Shown here in pieces: positions 28,586 through 37,381 of a DNA stretch of 64,000 nucleotides. A program made the position numbers and the translations under genes. Source of the stretch: Catellatospora sp. KI3 (GTDB taxonomy: Bacteria > Actinomycetota > Actinomycetes > Mycobacteriales > Micromonosporaceae); contig NZ_JASAMB010000029.1 in assembly GCF_029948125.1 (NCBI RefSeq), positions 22,781 to 86,780 on the forward strand. Reading direction: 5' to 3'. Below the pieces are notes generated by a model. The model was not told where the DNA came from, made no database searches, and worked only from the letters and a program-made list of their open reading frames with translations. How positions within the stretch are numbered: the first letter of the stretch is position 1; the number at the start of each line of letters is the position of its first letter.

Positions 28586-30538
28586 TTGTTGCAACGCATC
28601 TACGGTTTCGGCGCCGCGTTCATCGTGGTGTTCGCGGCCGCGGTCAGCGTCGCGGGACCGGCTCAGGCCGCCCCCGAGGGCTCGATCCGGTACGCGGACA
28701 GCCCGAGCGCCGTCCCCGGCCGCTACATCGTGGTGCTGAAGGACTCCGCGGTGGCCGCCACCGCCTCGGCCATCGGCACGAAGGCCCGCGACCTGGCGGG
28801 CCGCTTCGGCGGGCAGACTCGCCACGTGTACAGCAGCGCACTGCACGGCTTCTCGGTGTCGCTGTCGGAGCAGCAGGCCAAGCGCCTGGCCGCCGACCCC
28901 GCCGTCGCCTCGGTCGAGGCGGTCCAGCGGGTCCAGATCGCCGACACCCAGAACAACCCGCCGAACTGGGGCGACGACCGCATCGACCAGGCGAACCTGC
29001 CGCTCAACCAGGCGTTCACCTACCCGGCCAACCCGGGCCAGGGCGTCACCGTGTACGTGCTGGACACCGGCCTGAACGCCAGCCACCAGGAGTTCACCGG
29101 CCGGGTCAAGCAGGGCACCGACATCGTCGACGGGGACAGCAACCCCGCCGACTGCCACGGCCACGGCACCCACGTCGCGGGCACCGCGGTCGGCACCAGC
29201 TACGGCATCGCCAAGAAGGCCAGCGTGGCCTCGGTTCGCGTGCTGAACTGCCAGGGCAGCGGCAGCAACGACGACCTGATCGCCGGGTTCAACTGGGTCC
29301 GCAGCAACGGCACCAAGCCCGCGGTCGTCAACTACAGCATCGGCTGCACCAGCCCGTGCACCAGCCAGGCCATGGACTCCGCGGTCAGCAACCTGATCAG
29401 CTCCGGTATCCAGGTCGTCATGGCGGCCGGCAACTCCGGCGACAACGCCTGCAACTACAGCCCGCAGGCGGTCGCGGCGGCGGTCACCGTCGGCAACTCC
29501 AACAGCTCCGACGCGCGCAACAGCACGAGCAACTACGGCTCGTGCCTGGACCTGTTCGCGCCGGGCACCAGCATCGTGTCGGCGTCGTACTCCAGCAACA
29601 CCGGCAGCGCCACGATGACCGGCACCTCGATGGCGTCCCCGCACGTCGCCGGTGCCGCCGCGGTCTACCTCGGCCAGAACCCCAGCGCCACCCCGGCCCA
29701 GGTCCGCGACGCGCTGGTCAACAACGCCACCACTGGAAAGATCACCAGCCCGGGCACCGGTTCGCCGAACCGCCTGCTGTACACGGGCTTCATGAACGGC
29801 GGGACCCAGCCGGGCAACCCGTCGGTGACCAACCCCGGTAACCAGAGCACCGGCGTCGGTCAGTCGGTCGACCTGCAGCTGCAGGCGAGCGGCGGCTCCA
29901 CCCCGTACACCTGGAGCGCCTCGGGTCTGCCCGCCGGCCTGTCGATCGGCTCGTCGACCGGTCGGATCACGGGCAGCCCGACCACCGCCGGCACGTCGAA
30001 CGTCACCGTCACGGTGACGGACTCGGCGAGCAAGACCGGCACCGCCAACTTCACCTGGACGGTCACGTCCGGCGGCGGCTGCACCCCGGTGCAGGTGGTC
30101 GGCAACTCCAGCCTGGAGAACGGCACCACCCCGTGGACCGCGAACAGCGGCGTGATCGGCGCCTGGGCGGGGTACAACTACCCCGGCCACACCGGCACGC
30201 GCAGCGCGTGGCTGGGCGGTCAGGGCCAGTCGCACACTGATTACCTCTCCCAGTCGGTGACCATTCCCGCCGGCTGCACCAGTGTGACGCTGCGCTACTG
30301 GGTCCGGATCACCACCGCCGAGAACGACGGCCAGGTCTGGGACCGGCTGACCGTCACCATGGGCAGCACCACGGTCGCCTCCGCCACGAACCTCGACGCC
30401 AACTCGGCGTACGTGGAGAAGGTGGTCAACGTGAGCCAGTTCGCCGGGCAGACGGTGACGCTGAAGTTCAACGGCGTCGAGGACCAGAGTCTGCAGACCT
30501 CCTGGGTCATCGACGATGTGACCATCAGCGCCTCCTGA
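28586..30538 (+). CDS. Secreted S8 family (subtilisin/proteinase K-like) serine protease
   Basis: A 650-residue exported protease. A signal peptide of about 30 residues ends at PAQAAPEG; an I9-type inhibitor propeptide (GRYIVVLKD...) follows to about residue 110. The catalytic domain has Asp in [11 protein letters not shown], His in [10 protein letters not shown] and Ser in [11 protein letters not shown]. The C-terminal part holds a putative Ig-like domain ([20 protein letters not shown]) and a beta-sandwich domain ([11 protein letters not shown]...WVIDDVTI), likely for substrate or cell-wall binding. The TTG at 28586 is the chosen start because GGAGGAG sits 6 nt before it. Monocistronic, closed by a bidirectional hairpin. 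Confidence 0.95.
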   Translation: MLQRIYGFGAAFIVVFAAAVSVAGPAQAAPEGSIRYADSPSAVPGRYIVVLKDSAVAATASAIGTKARDLAGRFGGQTRHVYSSALHGFSVSLSEQQAKRLAADPAVASVEAVQRVQIADTQNNPPNWGDDRIDQANLPLNQAFTYPANPGQGVTVYVLDTGLNASHQEFTGRVKQGTDIVDGDSNPADCHGHGTHVAGTAVGTSYGIAKKASVASVRVLNCQGSGSNDDLIAGFNWVRSNGTKPAVVNYSIGCTSPCTSQAMDSAVSNLISSGIQVVMAAGNSGDNACNYSPQAVAAAVTVGNSNSSDARNSTSNYGSCLDLFAPGTSIVSASYSSNTGSATMTGTSMASPHVAGAAAVYLGQNPSATPAQVRDALVNNATTGKITSPGTGSPNRLLYTGFMNGGTQPGNPSVTNPGNQSTGVGQSVDLQLQASGGSTPYTWSASGLPAGLSIGSSTGRITGSPTTAGTSNVTVTVTDSASKTGTANFTWTVTSGGGCTPVQVVGNSSLENGTTPWTANSGVIGAWAGYNYPGHTGTRSAWLGGQGQSHTDYLSQSVTIPAGCTSVTLRYWVRITTAENDGQVWDRLTVTMGSTTVASATNLDANSAYVEKVVNVSQFAGQTVTLKFNGVEDQSLQTSWVIDDVTISAS

Positions 30539-30556
30539 CAAACCGGGGGGAGGGTG

Positions 30557-30589
30557 GGGGTCGGGCGTCTCACGAGGACGCCCGACCCC
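30557..30589. terminator. Bidirectional terminator between convergent genes
   Basis: Perfect 13-bp stem GGGGTCGGGCGTC with its complement around a 7-nt loop; its right end touches the stop codon of the convergent HTH gene. Confidence 0.85.
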
Positions 30590-31527
30590 TATTCCCACTC
30601 CCAGCGCATGCCCACGATGCCCGGCGGCACGTCCGAGCCGACCAGGTGCGCCCCGTGCGTGGAACCGATCCACACCTCGCGTACGCCCTGGTCCGGCGCG
30701 TTGACGCCGCGCCGCTCGAACCGGTAGCACCGGGCCGGCACCGCGTCGCGGTGGAACTGCAGCTGCAGCAGGTACTCCCCCACCGGCACCGAGAAGCCCC
30801 GGTAGTAGATGTCGGTCGGGGCGGCGGAGCTGCTGAGGAACTCGTACTCCAGCACCACCGTGTCGCCCTGCGACAGCATCCGGTCGAAGATGATCTCAGC
30901 GGCGCACAGGCCGCTGTCGGGATCGGTGCGCACCCGCCCCAGGCGGCAGTTGCGCAGGGCGTTGATCTGCAGCGGCGCGCCCGGGTCGTCGGTGCGGAAG
31001 ATGCCGACGGTACGCGACACCCGGTCCACATTGGCCCGCAGCACCTGGCGGCAGCTGAGGCTGATCTCCTGCCGCTGCGCCCCCACCTGGTACACGTCGT
31101 GCAGGCTGACCCGGCTCAGCTCGTGGTAGAGCCAGCGGTCCAGCTCCCCGATCATCTTGGCGACGCTCATCGAGTCGGCGAACAGCCGGTCGATGTCGAT
31201 CGTGCCCGGCGGCTGGCCCAGCCAGCGCCCGCGCGGGCGGCGCGGGCCGAGCTGGGCGATCAGCGACTCGGCGGGCAGGGCGAGGATCTGCTCCAGCAGC
31301 CGGACGGCCTTCATCGATTCGGGGCGTTCGGGGCGGCTGCGTCCCCGGCGCCAGTAGCTCAACGTGGTGGTGCTGACTGTGATCCCGGCAGCGGCCAGCC
31401 GCTCCTGGATCTCCTCCAACCGCATTCCCCGGTCCTCGATGGCCAGGTGGAGCACGGCGGAGAACGGGCCGGTACGCAGCGCGTGCGCCAGGTCCCGGCC
31501 GACCGAGTCCGGTCGAGCCTTCTCCAT
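30589..31527 (-). CDS. HTH domain protein of unknown function
   Basis: A 312-residue protein with an N-terminal XRE-like helix-turn-helix: MRLEEIQERLAAAGITVSTT and TTLSYWRRGRSRPERPESMK (about 35-75). The remaining 220 residues form a beta-rich domain I do not recognise. Similar large HTH-plus-unknown proteins are common in Micromonosporaceae. The ATG at 31527 is used, with a GATACT box 8 nt upstream; the frame continues open into the degV region but antisense-like composition there is not coding. It probably acts as a DNA-binding regulator. Confidence 0.7.
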   Translation of the reverse strand: MEKARPDSVGRDLAHALRTGPFSAVLHLAIEDRGMRLEEIQERLAAAGITVSTTTLSYWRRGRSRPERPESMKAVRLLEQILALPAESLIAQLGPRRPRGRWLGQPPGTIDIDRLFADSMSVAKMIGELDRWLYHELSRVSLHDVYQVGAQRQEISLSCRQVLRANVDRVSRTVGIFRTDDPGAPLQINALRNCRLGRVRTDPDSGLCAAEIIFDRMLSQGDTVVLEYEFLSSSAAPTDIYYRGFSVPVGEYLLQLQFHRDAVPARCYRFERRGVNAPDQGVREVWIGSTHGAHLVGSDVPPGIVGMRWEWE

Positions 31528-31583
31528 GAACGCTGAGTATCGCCACCACTTCGCATTCCCGCCACCGCAGTTCGCGGCGGGGC

Positions 31584-32456
31584 TCAGCCGGGCAGCAGGG
31601 ACTGGTCGGGTTCGGGCAGGCGGTGCACCACGATGCCGGCCAGCCCGGGGCCCACGTGCGCGGCCACCACCGCGCCGACCTCGCTGGTGTACAGCTCGCA
31701 CAGGCGCTCGCCGAGCCGCTCGCGCAGCGCCGTCGCGACCGAACCGGCCCGCTCGGCGGCGGCCAGGTGGTGCACCGCGACCTCGACCGGGCCGTCCCCG
31801 GCCGCCTGCACGGCGAGCGCGACCAGCCGGTCCAGCGCGCGGGCGGCGGTGCGCACCTTGTCGCGCATGGAGATGCCGCCCGCCGAGACCTCCAGCAGCG
31901 GCTTGACCGCCAGGGCGGTGCCGACCAGCGCGGAGGCGGCGTTGATGCGGCCGCCCCGGCGCAGGTGCTCCAGCGTGTCGACGTAGAAGAAGGTGGAGGT
32001 GCGGCTGATGGTGGCCAGCGCCGCCTCGCGTACCCCCTTGAGGTCCTTGCCCTGGGCGGCGGCGCGGGCGGCGGCCAGGGCCGGGAAGCCCACGCCCATC
32101 GCCGCCGAGCACGAGTCGACCACCTCGACCGGCCCGTCGGCCTGCTTGGCCGCGATCGCGGCCGAGCCGAGCGTGCCCGACAGCGCCCCGGCCAGGTGCA
32201 CCGAGACGACCCCGGTGGCACCGGCGGCGAACAGCCGGTCGTAGACCTGCTTGAACTCGGCCGGGGTCGGCTGGGAGGTGGTGACCGAGACCCGGCGGGC
32301 GGTCAGCGCGACGGCGACCTCGGCCGGGCTGACGTCCAGGCCCTCCCGGCCGGACACCCCGCCGAGCACGATGTGCAGGGGCACCACGGTGAGCGTCCCG
32401 TCGCCGACGGCGGCGGGCAGGTACGCGGTGGAGTCGGTGACGACGGCTACAGCCAT
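31584..32456 (-). CDS. DegV family fatty-acid-binding protein
   Basis: A 290-residue DegV/FakB-like protein. VAVVTDSTAYLP at the N-terminus, the SQPTPAEF loop with the Ser/Thr that contacts the fatty-acid carboxylate, and VDTLEHLRRGGRI are typical. Members present fatty acids to the FakA kinase in firmicutes; in actinobacteria the partner is uncertain. An ATG start 6 nt after a TAACGT box suggests a leaderless transcript. Placed next to the phosphatase-rsfS-nadD genes, as in M. tuberculosis. Confidence 0.93.
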   Translation of the reverse strand: MAVAVVTDSTAYLPAAVGDGTLTVVPLHIVLGGVSGREGLDVSPAEVAVALTARRVSVTTSQPTPAEFKQVYDRLFAAGATGVVSVHLAGALSGTLGSAAIAAKQADGPVEVVDSCSAAMGVGFPALAAARAAAQGKDLKGVREAALATISRTSTFFYVDTLEHLRRGGRINAASALVGTALAVKPLLEVSAGGISMRDKVRTAARALDRLVALAVQAAGDGPVEVAVHHLAAAERAGSVATALRERLGERLCELYTSEVGAVVAAHVGPGLAGIVVHRLPEPDQSLLPG

Positions 32457-32462
32457 GCGCGC

Positions 32463-32468
32463 ACGTTA
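32463..32468 (-). promoter_or_regulatory. -10 box of the leaderless degV-like gene
   Basis: TAACGT (minus strand) ends 6 nt before the ATG at 32456. Confidence 0.55.
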
Positions 32469-32473
32469 GCCTG

Positions 32474-32884
32474 TCACGACGGCCGTGCCGAGATGACCTC
32501 GAGCACGGGCCCCATCTGGCAGATGGTCGCGATGTCGGTGCGGATCCGGCCGGTCACCATGAGCCGCGCCCCCGGCTTGACCACGTCCTTGTCCCCGCCC
32601 ATGAGCTGGTACGTCTTGCCGGGCGTGCGCAGCACCGTGCAGCCGCCCTCCAGCTCGACCCGCTCGACGGTGCCCGAGACGGTGATCTCGTCCTTGGCCG
32701 GGGGCGGGATGCTCGGACCGCCGGTCGGCGGCTTCGGCCGGCCCGAGGCCGACGGTGACGCGTTCACGGAGACCTCCCCACCGGGTGTGGCGCCGGGTCG
32801 GGCGGTGCCCGCGCAGCCGGCCAGCAGGCCGCTCAGGAGTGTGGCGGCCAGCAACGTGTACAGCAGCGGCTTTGGCGTCGTCAT
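32474..32884 (-). CDS. Putative lipoprotein
   Basis: A 136-residue protein with a signal peptide and lipobox LAGC (Cys at about 24), a Pro/Ser-rich linker, and a small domain: ITVSGTVERVELEGGCTVLR with LMVTGRIRTDIATICQMGP. The two cysteines in the mature domain could form a disulfide. The domain resembles a small OB-like beta barrel, but I cannot name a family. The ATG at 32884 gives a proper signal peptide. Sits between the phosphatase and degV genes. Confidence 0.75.
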   Translation of the reverse strand: MTTPKPLLYTLLAATLLSGLLAGCAGTARPGATPGGEVSVNASPSASGRPKPPTGGPSIPPPAKDEITVSGTVERVELEGGCTVLRTPGKTYQLMGGDKDVVKPGARLMVTGRIRTDIATICQMGPVLEVISARPS

Positions 32885-32930
32885 GTCAGCTCGGACGTTA
32901 CCGGCACGCCACAAGTTGCGCGACCGCTGT

Positions 32931-33560
32931 TCAGACACCCGTGTTGTACGCCGACATCCGCCACCCCTGCTCCGCCGAGTGGGTCAGCTCGACCCAGTGG
33001 CAGTTCTGCAGCGGCATGATGGTGGGCAGGATCTCCAGCGGCCAGCCCAGCAGGGTGGCCGTGCCGTACTTGATGGCCGCGCCGTGCGAGGCGAGCACGG
33101 TGGTCACCCCGGGGGCGACCTCGGCGGCCTGCCGGATGACCTCGACGACCCGCTTGCCCAGCTGGGTCAGCGGCTCGACGCCGTCACCGGGGTCGTCGAG
33201 CGCGTCGCGCCACCCCAGCCACGACGTCGGGAACTGCTCCTTGACCTCGGTCATGAGCAGGTTCTCCCAGTGCCCGAAGCCGCGCTCGCGCAGCCTGGGG
33301 TCGCGCTCGGGCACCAGCCCGGTCAGCTGCGCCAGCGCGGCTGCGGTGTGCGCGGCGCGGCTGAGGTCGCTGGTGACCAGCCGCGCCGGGCCCCGGCGGG
33401 CGAGCGCGGGGGCGGCGGCGGCCGCCTGGGCCCGGCCCTTGTCGTTCAGCGGGGCGTCCTGCTGCCCCTGCACCCGGCCCTCGGCGTTGTAGTCCGTGTT
33501 GCCGTGGCGCCAGAGGATGATCCGGGTCACCCCGGCCTCCGAGCCCCGCTCATTGCTCAC
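32931..33560 (-). CDS. Histidine phosphatase family protein
   Basis: A 209-residue phosphoglycerate mutase-like phosphatase. The phosphohistidine motif is LWRHGNTDYN; LRERGFGHWENL and LASHGAAIKYG supply the second catalytic acid and His. Its substrate cannot be fixed; such enzymes may act on phosphosugars or nucleotides. The GTG start overlaps the rsfS stop by 4 bases (GTGA), implying coupling. Positional equivalents exist in mycobacteria between rsfS and degV. Confidence 0.93.
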   Translation of the reverse strand: MSNERGSEAGVTRIILWRHGNTDYNAEGRVQGQQDAPLNDKGRAQAAAAAPALARRGPARLVTSDLSRAAHTAAALAQLTGLVPERDPRLRERGFGHWENLLMTEVKEQFPTSWLGWRDALDDPGDGVEPLTQLGKRVVEVIRQAAEVAPGVTTVLASHGAAIKYGTATLLGWPLEILPTIMPLQNCHWVELTHSAEQGWRMSAYNTGV

Positions 33561-33946
33561 GCGGCGTCCTGCGACGCCAGGTGGCGGTCGACGAACTCGA
33601 TCCGGGCGCAGTCCTTCCACAGCCGGTCCAGCGCGTAGAACTCGCGCTCCTCGCTGTGCTGGACGTGCACCACGATGTCGTTGAAGTCCAGCAGCACCCA
33701 GCGGCCGGTGCGCTCGCCTTCGCGGCGCACGGGCTTGGCCTTCTCGGGCAGCTGGAGCAGGGCATCCTCGATCGCGTCGACGATGGCGAGCACCTGGCGT
33801 TCGTTGGAGGCGGAGGCGACCACGAAGACGTCGGTGATGACGAGCTGGTCGCCCACGTCCAGCAGGACGATGTCCTCGGCCTTCTTGTCGGCGGCGGCCT
33901 GTGCGGCGGCCAGCGCCATCTCGACGGCACGCTCGGTTGCGGGCAC
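33557..33946 (-). CDS. rsfS: Ribosome silencing factor RsfS
   Basis: A 129-residue RsfS/Iojap protein, which binds L14 on the 50S subunit and blocks subunit joining during starvation. AEDIVLLDVGDQLVITDVFV and GRWVLLDFNDIVVHVQHSEEREFYALDRLW are diagnostic. The GTG at 33946 is preceded by AAAGGACC. Follows nadD by 120 bp, the usual nadD-rsfS order, and is coupled to the phosphatase gene. Confidence 0.97.
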   Translation of the reverse strand: MPATERAVEMALAAAQAAADKKAEDIVLLDVGDQLVITDVFVVASASNERQVLAIVDAIEDALLQLPEKAKPVRREGERTGRWVLLDFNDIVVHVQHSEEREFYALDRLWKDCARIEFVDRHLASQDAA

Positions 33947-34067
33947 CTTGGTCCTTTCGGTGGGCTCACCGCCCGCTGGACGCGGGCGGAGTTCGACCTC
34001 AAGGGTCTCACAGGCGCGGGCGGGGACGCCGCTCAGATAACAACGAGGTGTGCCGACCCACCGCCGA

Positions 34068-34652
34068 TCAGCGGTAAAGGCGGCGTTTTGTGATGTATTG
34101 CACTACCCCGTCCGGTACCAGGTACCAGACGGGCTGGCCCGCGGCGACGCGGCGGCGGCAGTCGGTGGACGAGATCGCCATCGCGGGCACCTGGACCAGG
34201 CTCACCACGTCGGCGGGCAGGTGCGCGTCGGTGAGGTCGAAGCCGGGCCGGGTCACCCCGACGAAGTGCGCCAGCTCGAACAGCTGGTCCGCGTCCTTCC
34301 AAGAGAGGATCTTGGAGAGGGCGTCGGCGCCGGTGATGAAGAACAGCTCGGTCTTCTCGCCGTACTGCCCGCGCAGCTCCCGCAGGGTGTCCACGGTGTA
34401 GGTGTCGCCGCCGCGGTCGATGTCGGCCCGGCTGACGGAGAACCGCGGGTTCGACGCGGTCGCGATGACCGTCATCAGGTAGCGGTCCTCCGCCGCCGTC
34501 ACCGGGTTGCCGGACTTCTGCCACGGCTGCCCGGTCGGCACGAACACGACCTCGTCGAGGGCGTAGCGGTCGGCCACCTCGCTGGCTGCCACGAGGTGTC
34601 CGTGATGGATGGGATCGAACGTCCCGCCCATGATCCCGATGCGACTCGCCAC
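34068..34652 (-). CDS. nadD: Nicotinate-nucleotide adenylyltransferase NadD
   Basis: A 194-residue enzyme that joins nicotinate mononucleotide and ATP to deamido-NAD. The nucleotidyltransferase motifs are present: [11 protein letters not shown] near the N-terminus and ISSTDCRRR near the C-terminus. Start at the GTG at 34652: a TACCTT box lies exactly 7 nt upstream; the alternative TTG at 34661 sits inside that box and would add only three residues. It is 15 bp past pepN and precedes rsfS. Confidence 0.96.
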   Translation of the reverse strand: MASRIGIMGGTFDPIHHGHLVAASEVADRYALDEVVFVPTGQPWQKSGNPVTAAEDRYLMTVIATASNPRFSVSRADIDRGGDTYTVDTLRELRGQYGEKTELFFITGADALSKILSWKDADQLFELAHFVGVTRPGFDLTDAHLPADVVSLVQVPAMAISSTDCRRRVAAGQPVWYLVPDGVVQYITKRRLYR

Positions 34653-34659
34653 GCCCTCC

Positions 34660-34665
34660 AAGGTA
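34660..34665 (-). promoter_or_regulatory. -10 box of leaderless nadD
   Basis: TACCTT (minus strand) ends 7 nt before the nadD GTG. It lies in the 15-bp gap between pepN and nadD, so nadD can be transcribed independently. Confidence 0.5.
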
Positions 34666-34667
34666 CG

Positions 34668-37151
34668 TCAGCCCCTGACCCGCAGCGCCCGCGCCAGGTC
34701 GTCGGTGCCGTCGGCCAGCGCCCGGCGCAGCAGCGGGTGCATCTGCCCGGCCAGTGCCCGCTCGGCGGCGGCCAGCGTGTCGGCCGACACCGCGTACCCC
34801 GGGTAGGCGGCCGTGCCGAGGTGGGCCAGCATGTCGCCGGAGCGGCCGGTGGTCGCGGGCAGCTCGGCGAAGAAGCGGGCCACGTACGGCTCGGTCAGCT
34901 CGGCGTGCTCGGGCTGCCACAGCCCCTGCCCGGCCGCGACGCAGATCCGGTTGGACAGCCCCTGCTCGGTGACGACCAGGTCGAACGCCCACGCCTTGGC
35001 CTGCGGGTCGGGCCGGGACGCGCGGGCGCGCACCGCCTCCTGCTCACCGCGGGCGCTGGTGTCGCGGGCCAGCTCGGCGTCGATCTCCGCCTCGGACACG
35101 TCGCCGAGCACCGACAGCCGGTTCAGCACCGACCAGCGCAGCTCGCTGTCCACGGCCAGCCCCTCGGGCACCCCGGTGCCGCCGAGCCAGCCGCGCAGCA
35201 GGTCGCGCTCGCCGGGGCCGGCCAGCGCGGTCAGCGACCGGGCGCCGACCAGCTGCCGGCTGCCGCCCGGCTCGGCGGTCTCCAGCAGCGTGCGCGCCGC
35301 CGCGGCCAGCGCCGCCCGGCCCTGCTCGCGCTGCGCGCCGGGCAGGTAGGTGTTGACCGCCAGGCGGGCCAGCGCGAACACCGACTCGGCCAGGGTCACG
35401 TCCGGCTCGCCGGGCAGCACCCGCGCGGCCAGCTCCACGAACTCCAGCGCGGGCCACTCGGCGTCGCGGGTGGCGTCCCAGGCGCTGTTCCACAGCAGGG
35501 CGCGGGTCAGCGAGTCCGGCTGCGCGGCGAGCAGGTCGGCCAGCTCGGCCCGGGTCCGGTCGTCGAGGCGGACCTTGGCGAAGGTGAGGTCGCCGTCGTT
35601 GAGCAGCAGACCCTTTCCGCGTACGCCGGACAGCAGCGGCACCGGCGTCCGCTCCCCCGCCACCTCGATCTCGGTGCGCTGCCACTGCCCCTGCTCGTCG
35701 AACCAGCCCAGGCCGATGCGGTGCGGGCGCAGCACCGGGAACTCCGGCGCCGCGGTCTGCACCACCGCGACCGACTCGTACGACCCGTCGGCCGCCCAGG
35801 TGATCTCCGGCCGCAGCGTGTTCACCTGCGGGGTGCGCAGCCAGTCGCCCGCCCACGCCTGCAGGTCCCGGCCGCTGGCCTGCGACAGCGCGTCGAGCAG
35901 GTCGGCCAGGGTGGCGTTGCCCCACGCGTGCTTGTCGAAGTACGACCGCAGCCCCGACAGGAACGCCTCGTCGCCGATCCACGCCACCAGCTGCCGCAGC
36001 GCCGAGCAGCCCTTGGCGTAGGAGATGCCGTCGAAGTTGGCGAACGCCGCGTCGGTGTCGACGACCTCGGTCGGCGCGATCGGGTGCGTGGAGGGGCGCT
36101 GGTCGGCGGCGTACCCCCAGGCCTTGCGGCCGACGCCGAAGCGGGTCCACGACTGCGGCCAGGGGGTCACCTCGGCCACCAGCCGGTAGCCCATGTACGT
36201 CGCGAACGACTCGTTCAGCCACAGGTCGTCCCACCAGCGCATGGTGACCAGGTCGCCGAACCACATGTGCGCCATCTCGTGCGCGATGATCGCGGCCCGC
36301 TCCAGCCGCTCGGTGTCGGTGACCGCCGCGCGGAACAGCAGCTCGTCGCGGAACACCACCAGGCCGGGGAACTCCATCGCGCCCCAGCTGAACTCGGGCA
36401 CGAACGCCTGGTCGTACTTGCCGAACGGGTAGCGCACGCCGAACAGCTCGTGGTAGCGGTCCAGGAACGCCTTGGTCAGCATGAAGATCTCGGGGGCGTC
36501 GCGGTGCAGCACCTCGGCGTAGCTGGCCCGCGCCACGATCGCCATGCCGATGCCGTCGTGGACGTCGTCCACCTGCACGTACGGCCCGGCCACCAGCGTG
36601 ATCAGGTACGTGGCGACCGGCTTGGTCTCGGCGAACTCCCACCGTCCCGGCGCCGCCTGGGTGCCCTCGGCGTTGGCGCGCACCAGCCAGGACGGGTCGG
36701 CGGTGACCGACAGCGTCACCGGCGCCTTCAGGTCCGGCTGGTCGAAGCAGGCCATGAACCGGGGTGCGTCAGTGATCGAGGGCTGCGCGTACGTGTAGAC
36801 CAGGCCGTCGGCCGGGTCCACGAAGCGGTGCATGCCCTCGCTGGTACGGGTGTAGGCGTAGTCGGCGGTCACCTCGACGGTGTTGCTCGCGGCGAGGGAG
36901 TCCAGTGCCAGCCGACCGTCGGCGAAGGCCGACTCGGGCAGCGGCACGCCGTTGAGCGTCGCCGACAGCAGGCGCTCCGGCCGCGCCTCCAGGAAGACGG
37001 TGGAGCCGGGGGTGGCATCGAAGCGGACGGTGGTCACGCTGCGGAAGGTCTCCTCACCGGTAGTGAGGTCGACGTCGAGCCCGTACGACAGCTGCCGCAC
37101 GGTAGCGGCGCGTGAGACGGCTTCGGCATGGGTGAGGCTGCGCTGCGTCAT
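34668..37151 (-). CDS. pepN: Aminopeptidase N (M1 zinc metallopeptidase)
   Basis: An 827-residue M1 aminopeptidase of the actinobacterial PepN type. The exopeptidase motif is GAMEFPG; zinc binding is HEMAHMWFGD with the downstream Glu in LWLNESFA. The ERAP1-like C-terminal domain follows. Cytoplasmic, trims N-terminal residues from peptides. The ATG at 37151 (MTQRSLTHAEAVSR) matches the family start and lies 6 nt after CAGGAT, a probable -10. The gene is inserted here where proA/proB stand in some relatives. Confidence 0.95.
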   Translation of the reverse strand: MTQRSLTHAEAVSRAATVRQLSYGLDVDLTTGEETFRSVTTVRFDATPGSTVFLEARPERLLSATLNGVPLPESAFADGRLALDSLAASNTVEVTADYAYTRTSEGMHRFVDPADGLVYTYAQPSITDAPRFMACFDQPDLKAPVTLSVTADPSWLVRANAEGTQAAPGRWEFAETKPVATYLITLVAGPYVQVDDVHDGIGMAIVARASYAEVLHRDAPEIFMLTKAFLDRYHELFGVRYPFGKYDQAFVPEFSWGAMEFPGLVVFRDELLFRAAVTDTERLERAAIIAHEMAHMWFGDLVTMRWWDDLWLNESFATYMGYRLVAEVTPWPQSWTRFGVGRKAWGYAADQRPSTHPIAPTEVVDTDAAFANFDGISYAKGCSALRQLVAWIGDEAFLSGLRSYFDKHAWGNATLADLLDALSQASGRDLQAWAGDWLRTPQVNTLRPEITWAADGSYESVAVVQTAAPEFPVLRPHRIGLGWFDEQGQWQRTEIEVAGERTPVPLLSGVRGKGLLLNDGDLTFAKVRLDDRTRAELADLLAAQPDSLTRALLWNSAWDATRDAEWPALEFVELAARVLPGEPDVTLAESVFALARLAVNTYLPGAQREQGRAALAAAARTLLETAEPGGSRQLVGARSLTALAGPGERDLLRGWLGGTGVPEGLAVDSELRWSVLNRLSVLGDVSEAEIDAELARDTSARGEQEAVRARASRPDPQAKAWAFDLVVTEQGLSNRICVAAGQGLWQPEHAELTEPYVARFFAELPATTGRSGDMLAHLGTAAYPGYAVSADTLAAAERALAGQMHPLLRRALADGTDDLARALRVRG

Positions 37152-37157
37152 GCGAAC

Positions 37158-37163
37158 ATCCTG
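37158..37163 (-). promoter_or_regulatory. -10-like box of pepN
   Basis: CAGGAT (minus strand) ends 6 nt before the pepN ATG; the first base deviates from TAnnnT. Confidence 0.4.
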
Positions 37164-37193
37164 CCTGATCGAGGACCTGCGCAGGTATGCCGG

Positions 37194-37223
37194 TTGCCGC
37201 CGGGCGCCCGCCGGTGCCACAAT
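37194..37223 (+). promoter_or_regulatory. Promoter of the trpS leader
   Basis: TTGCCG (37194-37199), 18-nt spacer, CACAAT (37218-37223), then 6 nt to the leader-peptide ATG, so the leader RNA is probably leaderless for its own peptide. Confidence 0.5.
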
Positions 37224-37229
37224 CGGCGC

Positions 37230-37265
37230 ATGCGGATGACGACCAACCTGTGGTGGCTGCCCTAG
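37230..37265 (+). CDS. Tryptophan leader peptide (MRMTTNLWWLP)
   Basis: An 11-codon reading frame with two adjacent Trp codons (37251-37256) and a TAG stop, located 116 bp before trpS. Adjacent Trp codons in a short frame directly ahead of a terminator are the signature of ribosome-mediated attenuation. Its ATG lies 6 nt after a -10 box. When charged tRNA-Trp is scarce the ribosome should stall here and favour the antiterminator. The short frame is typical of a sensor peptide, not a functional protein. Confidence 0.8.
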   Translation: MRMTTNLWWLP

Positions 37266-37268
37266 ACC

Positions 37269-37321
37269 GGCGGCCCGCATCCGTATGACCTCACCAGGCC
37301 GCCTGACCGGGCGGCCTTTCT
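37269..37321 (+). promoter_or_regulatory. trpS attenuator with alternative hairpins
   Basis: Terminator: AGGCCGCC (37296-37303) pairs with GGCGGCCT (37310-37317), followed by TTC. Antiterminator: GGCGGCC (37269-37275) pairs with GGCCGCC (37297-37303), which excludes the terminator. A third pairing, ATGCGGATG (37230-37238) with CATCCGTAT (37278-37286), would pre-empt the antiterminator when translation does not stall. This is the classical 1:2, 2:3, 3:4 arrangement. Confidence 0.8.
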
Positions 37322-37381
37322 CGTGCACGGGCCCCGTGCAGCCTCCCGGAGCGGCGACCGCGACCCGACGGGAGACCCACC

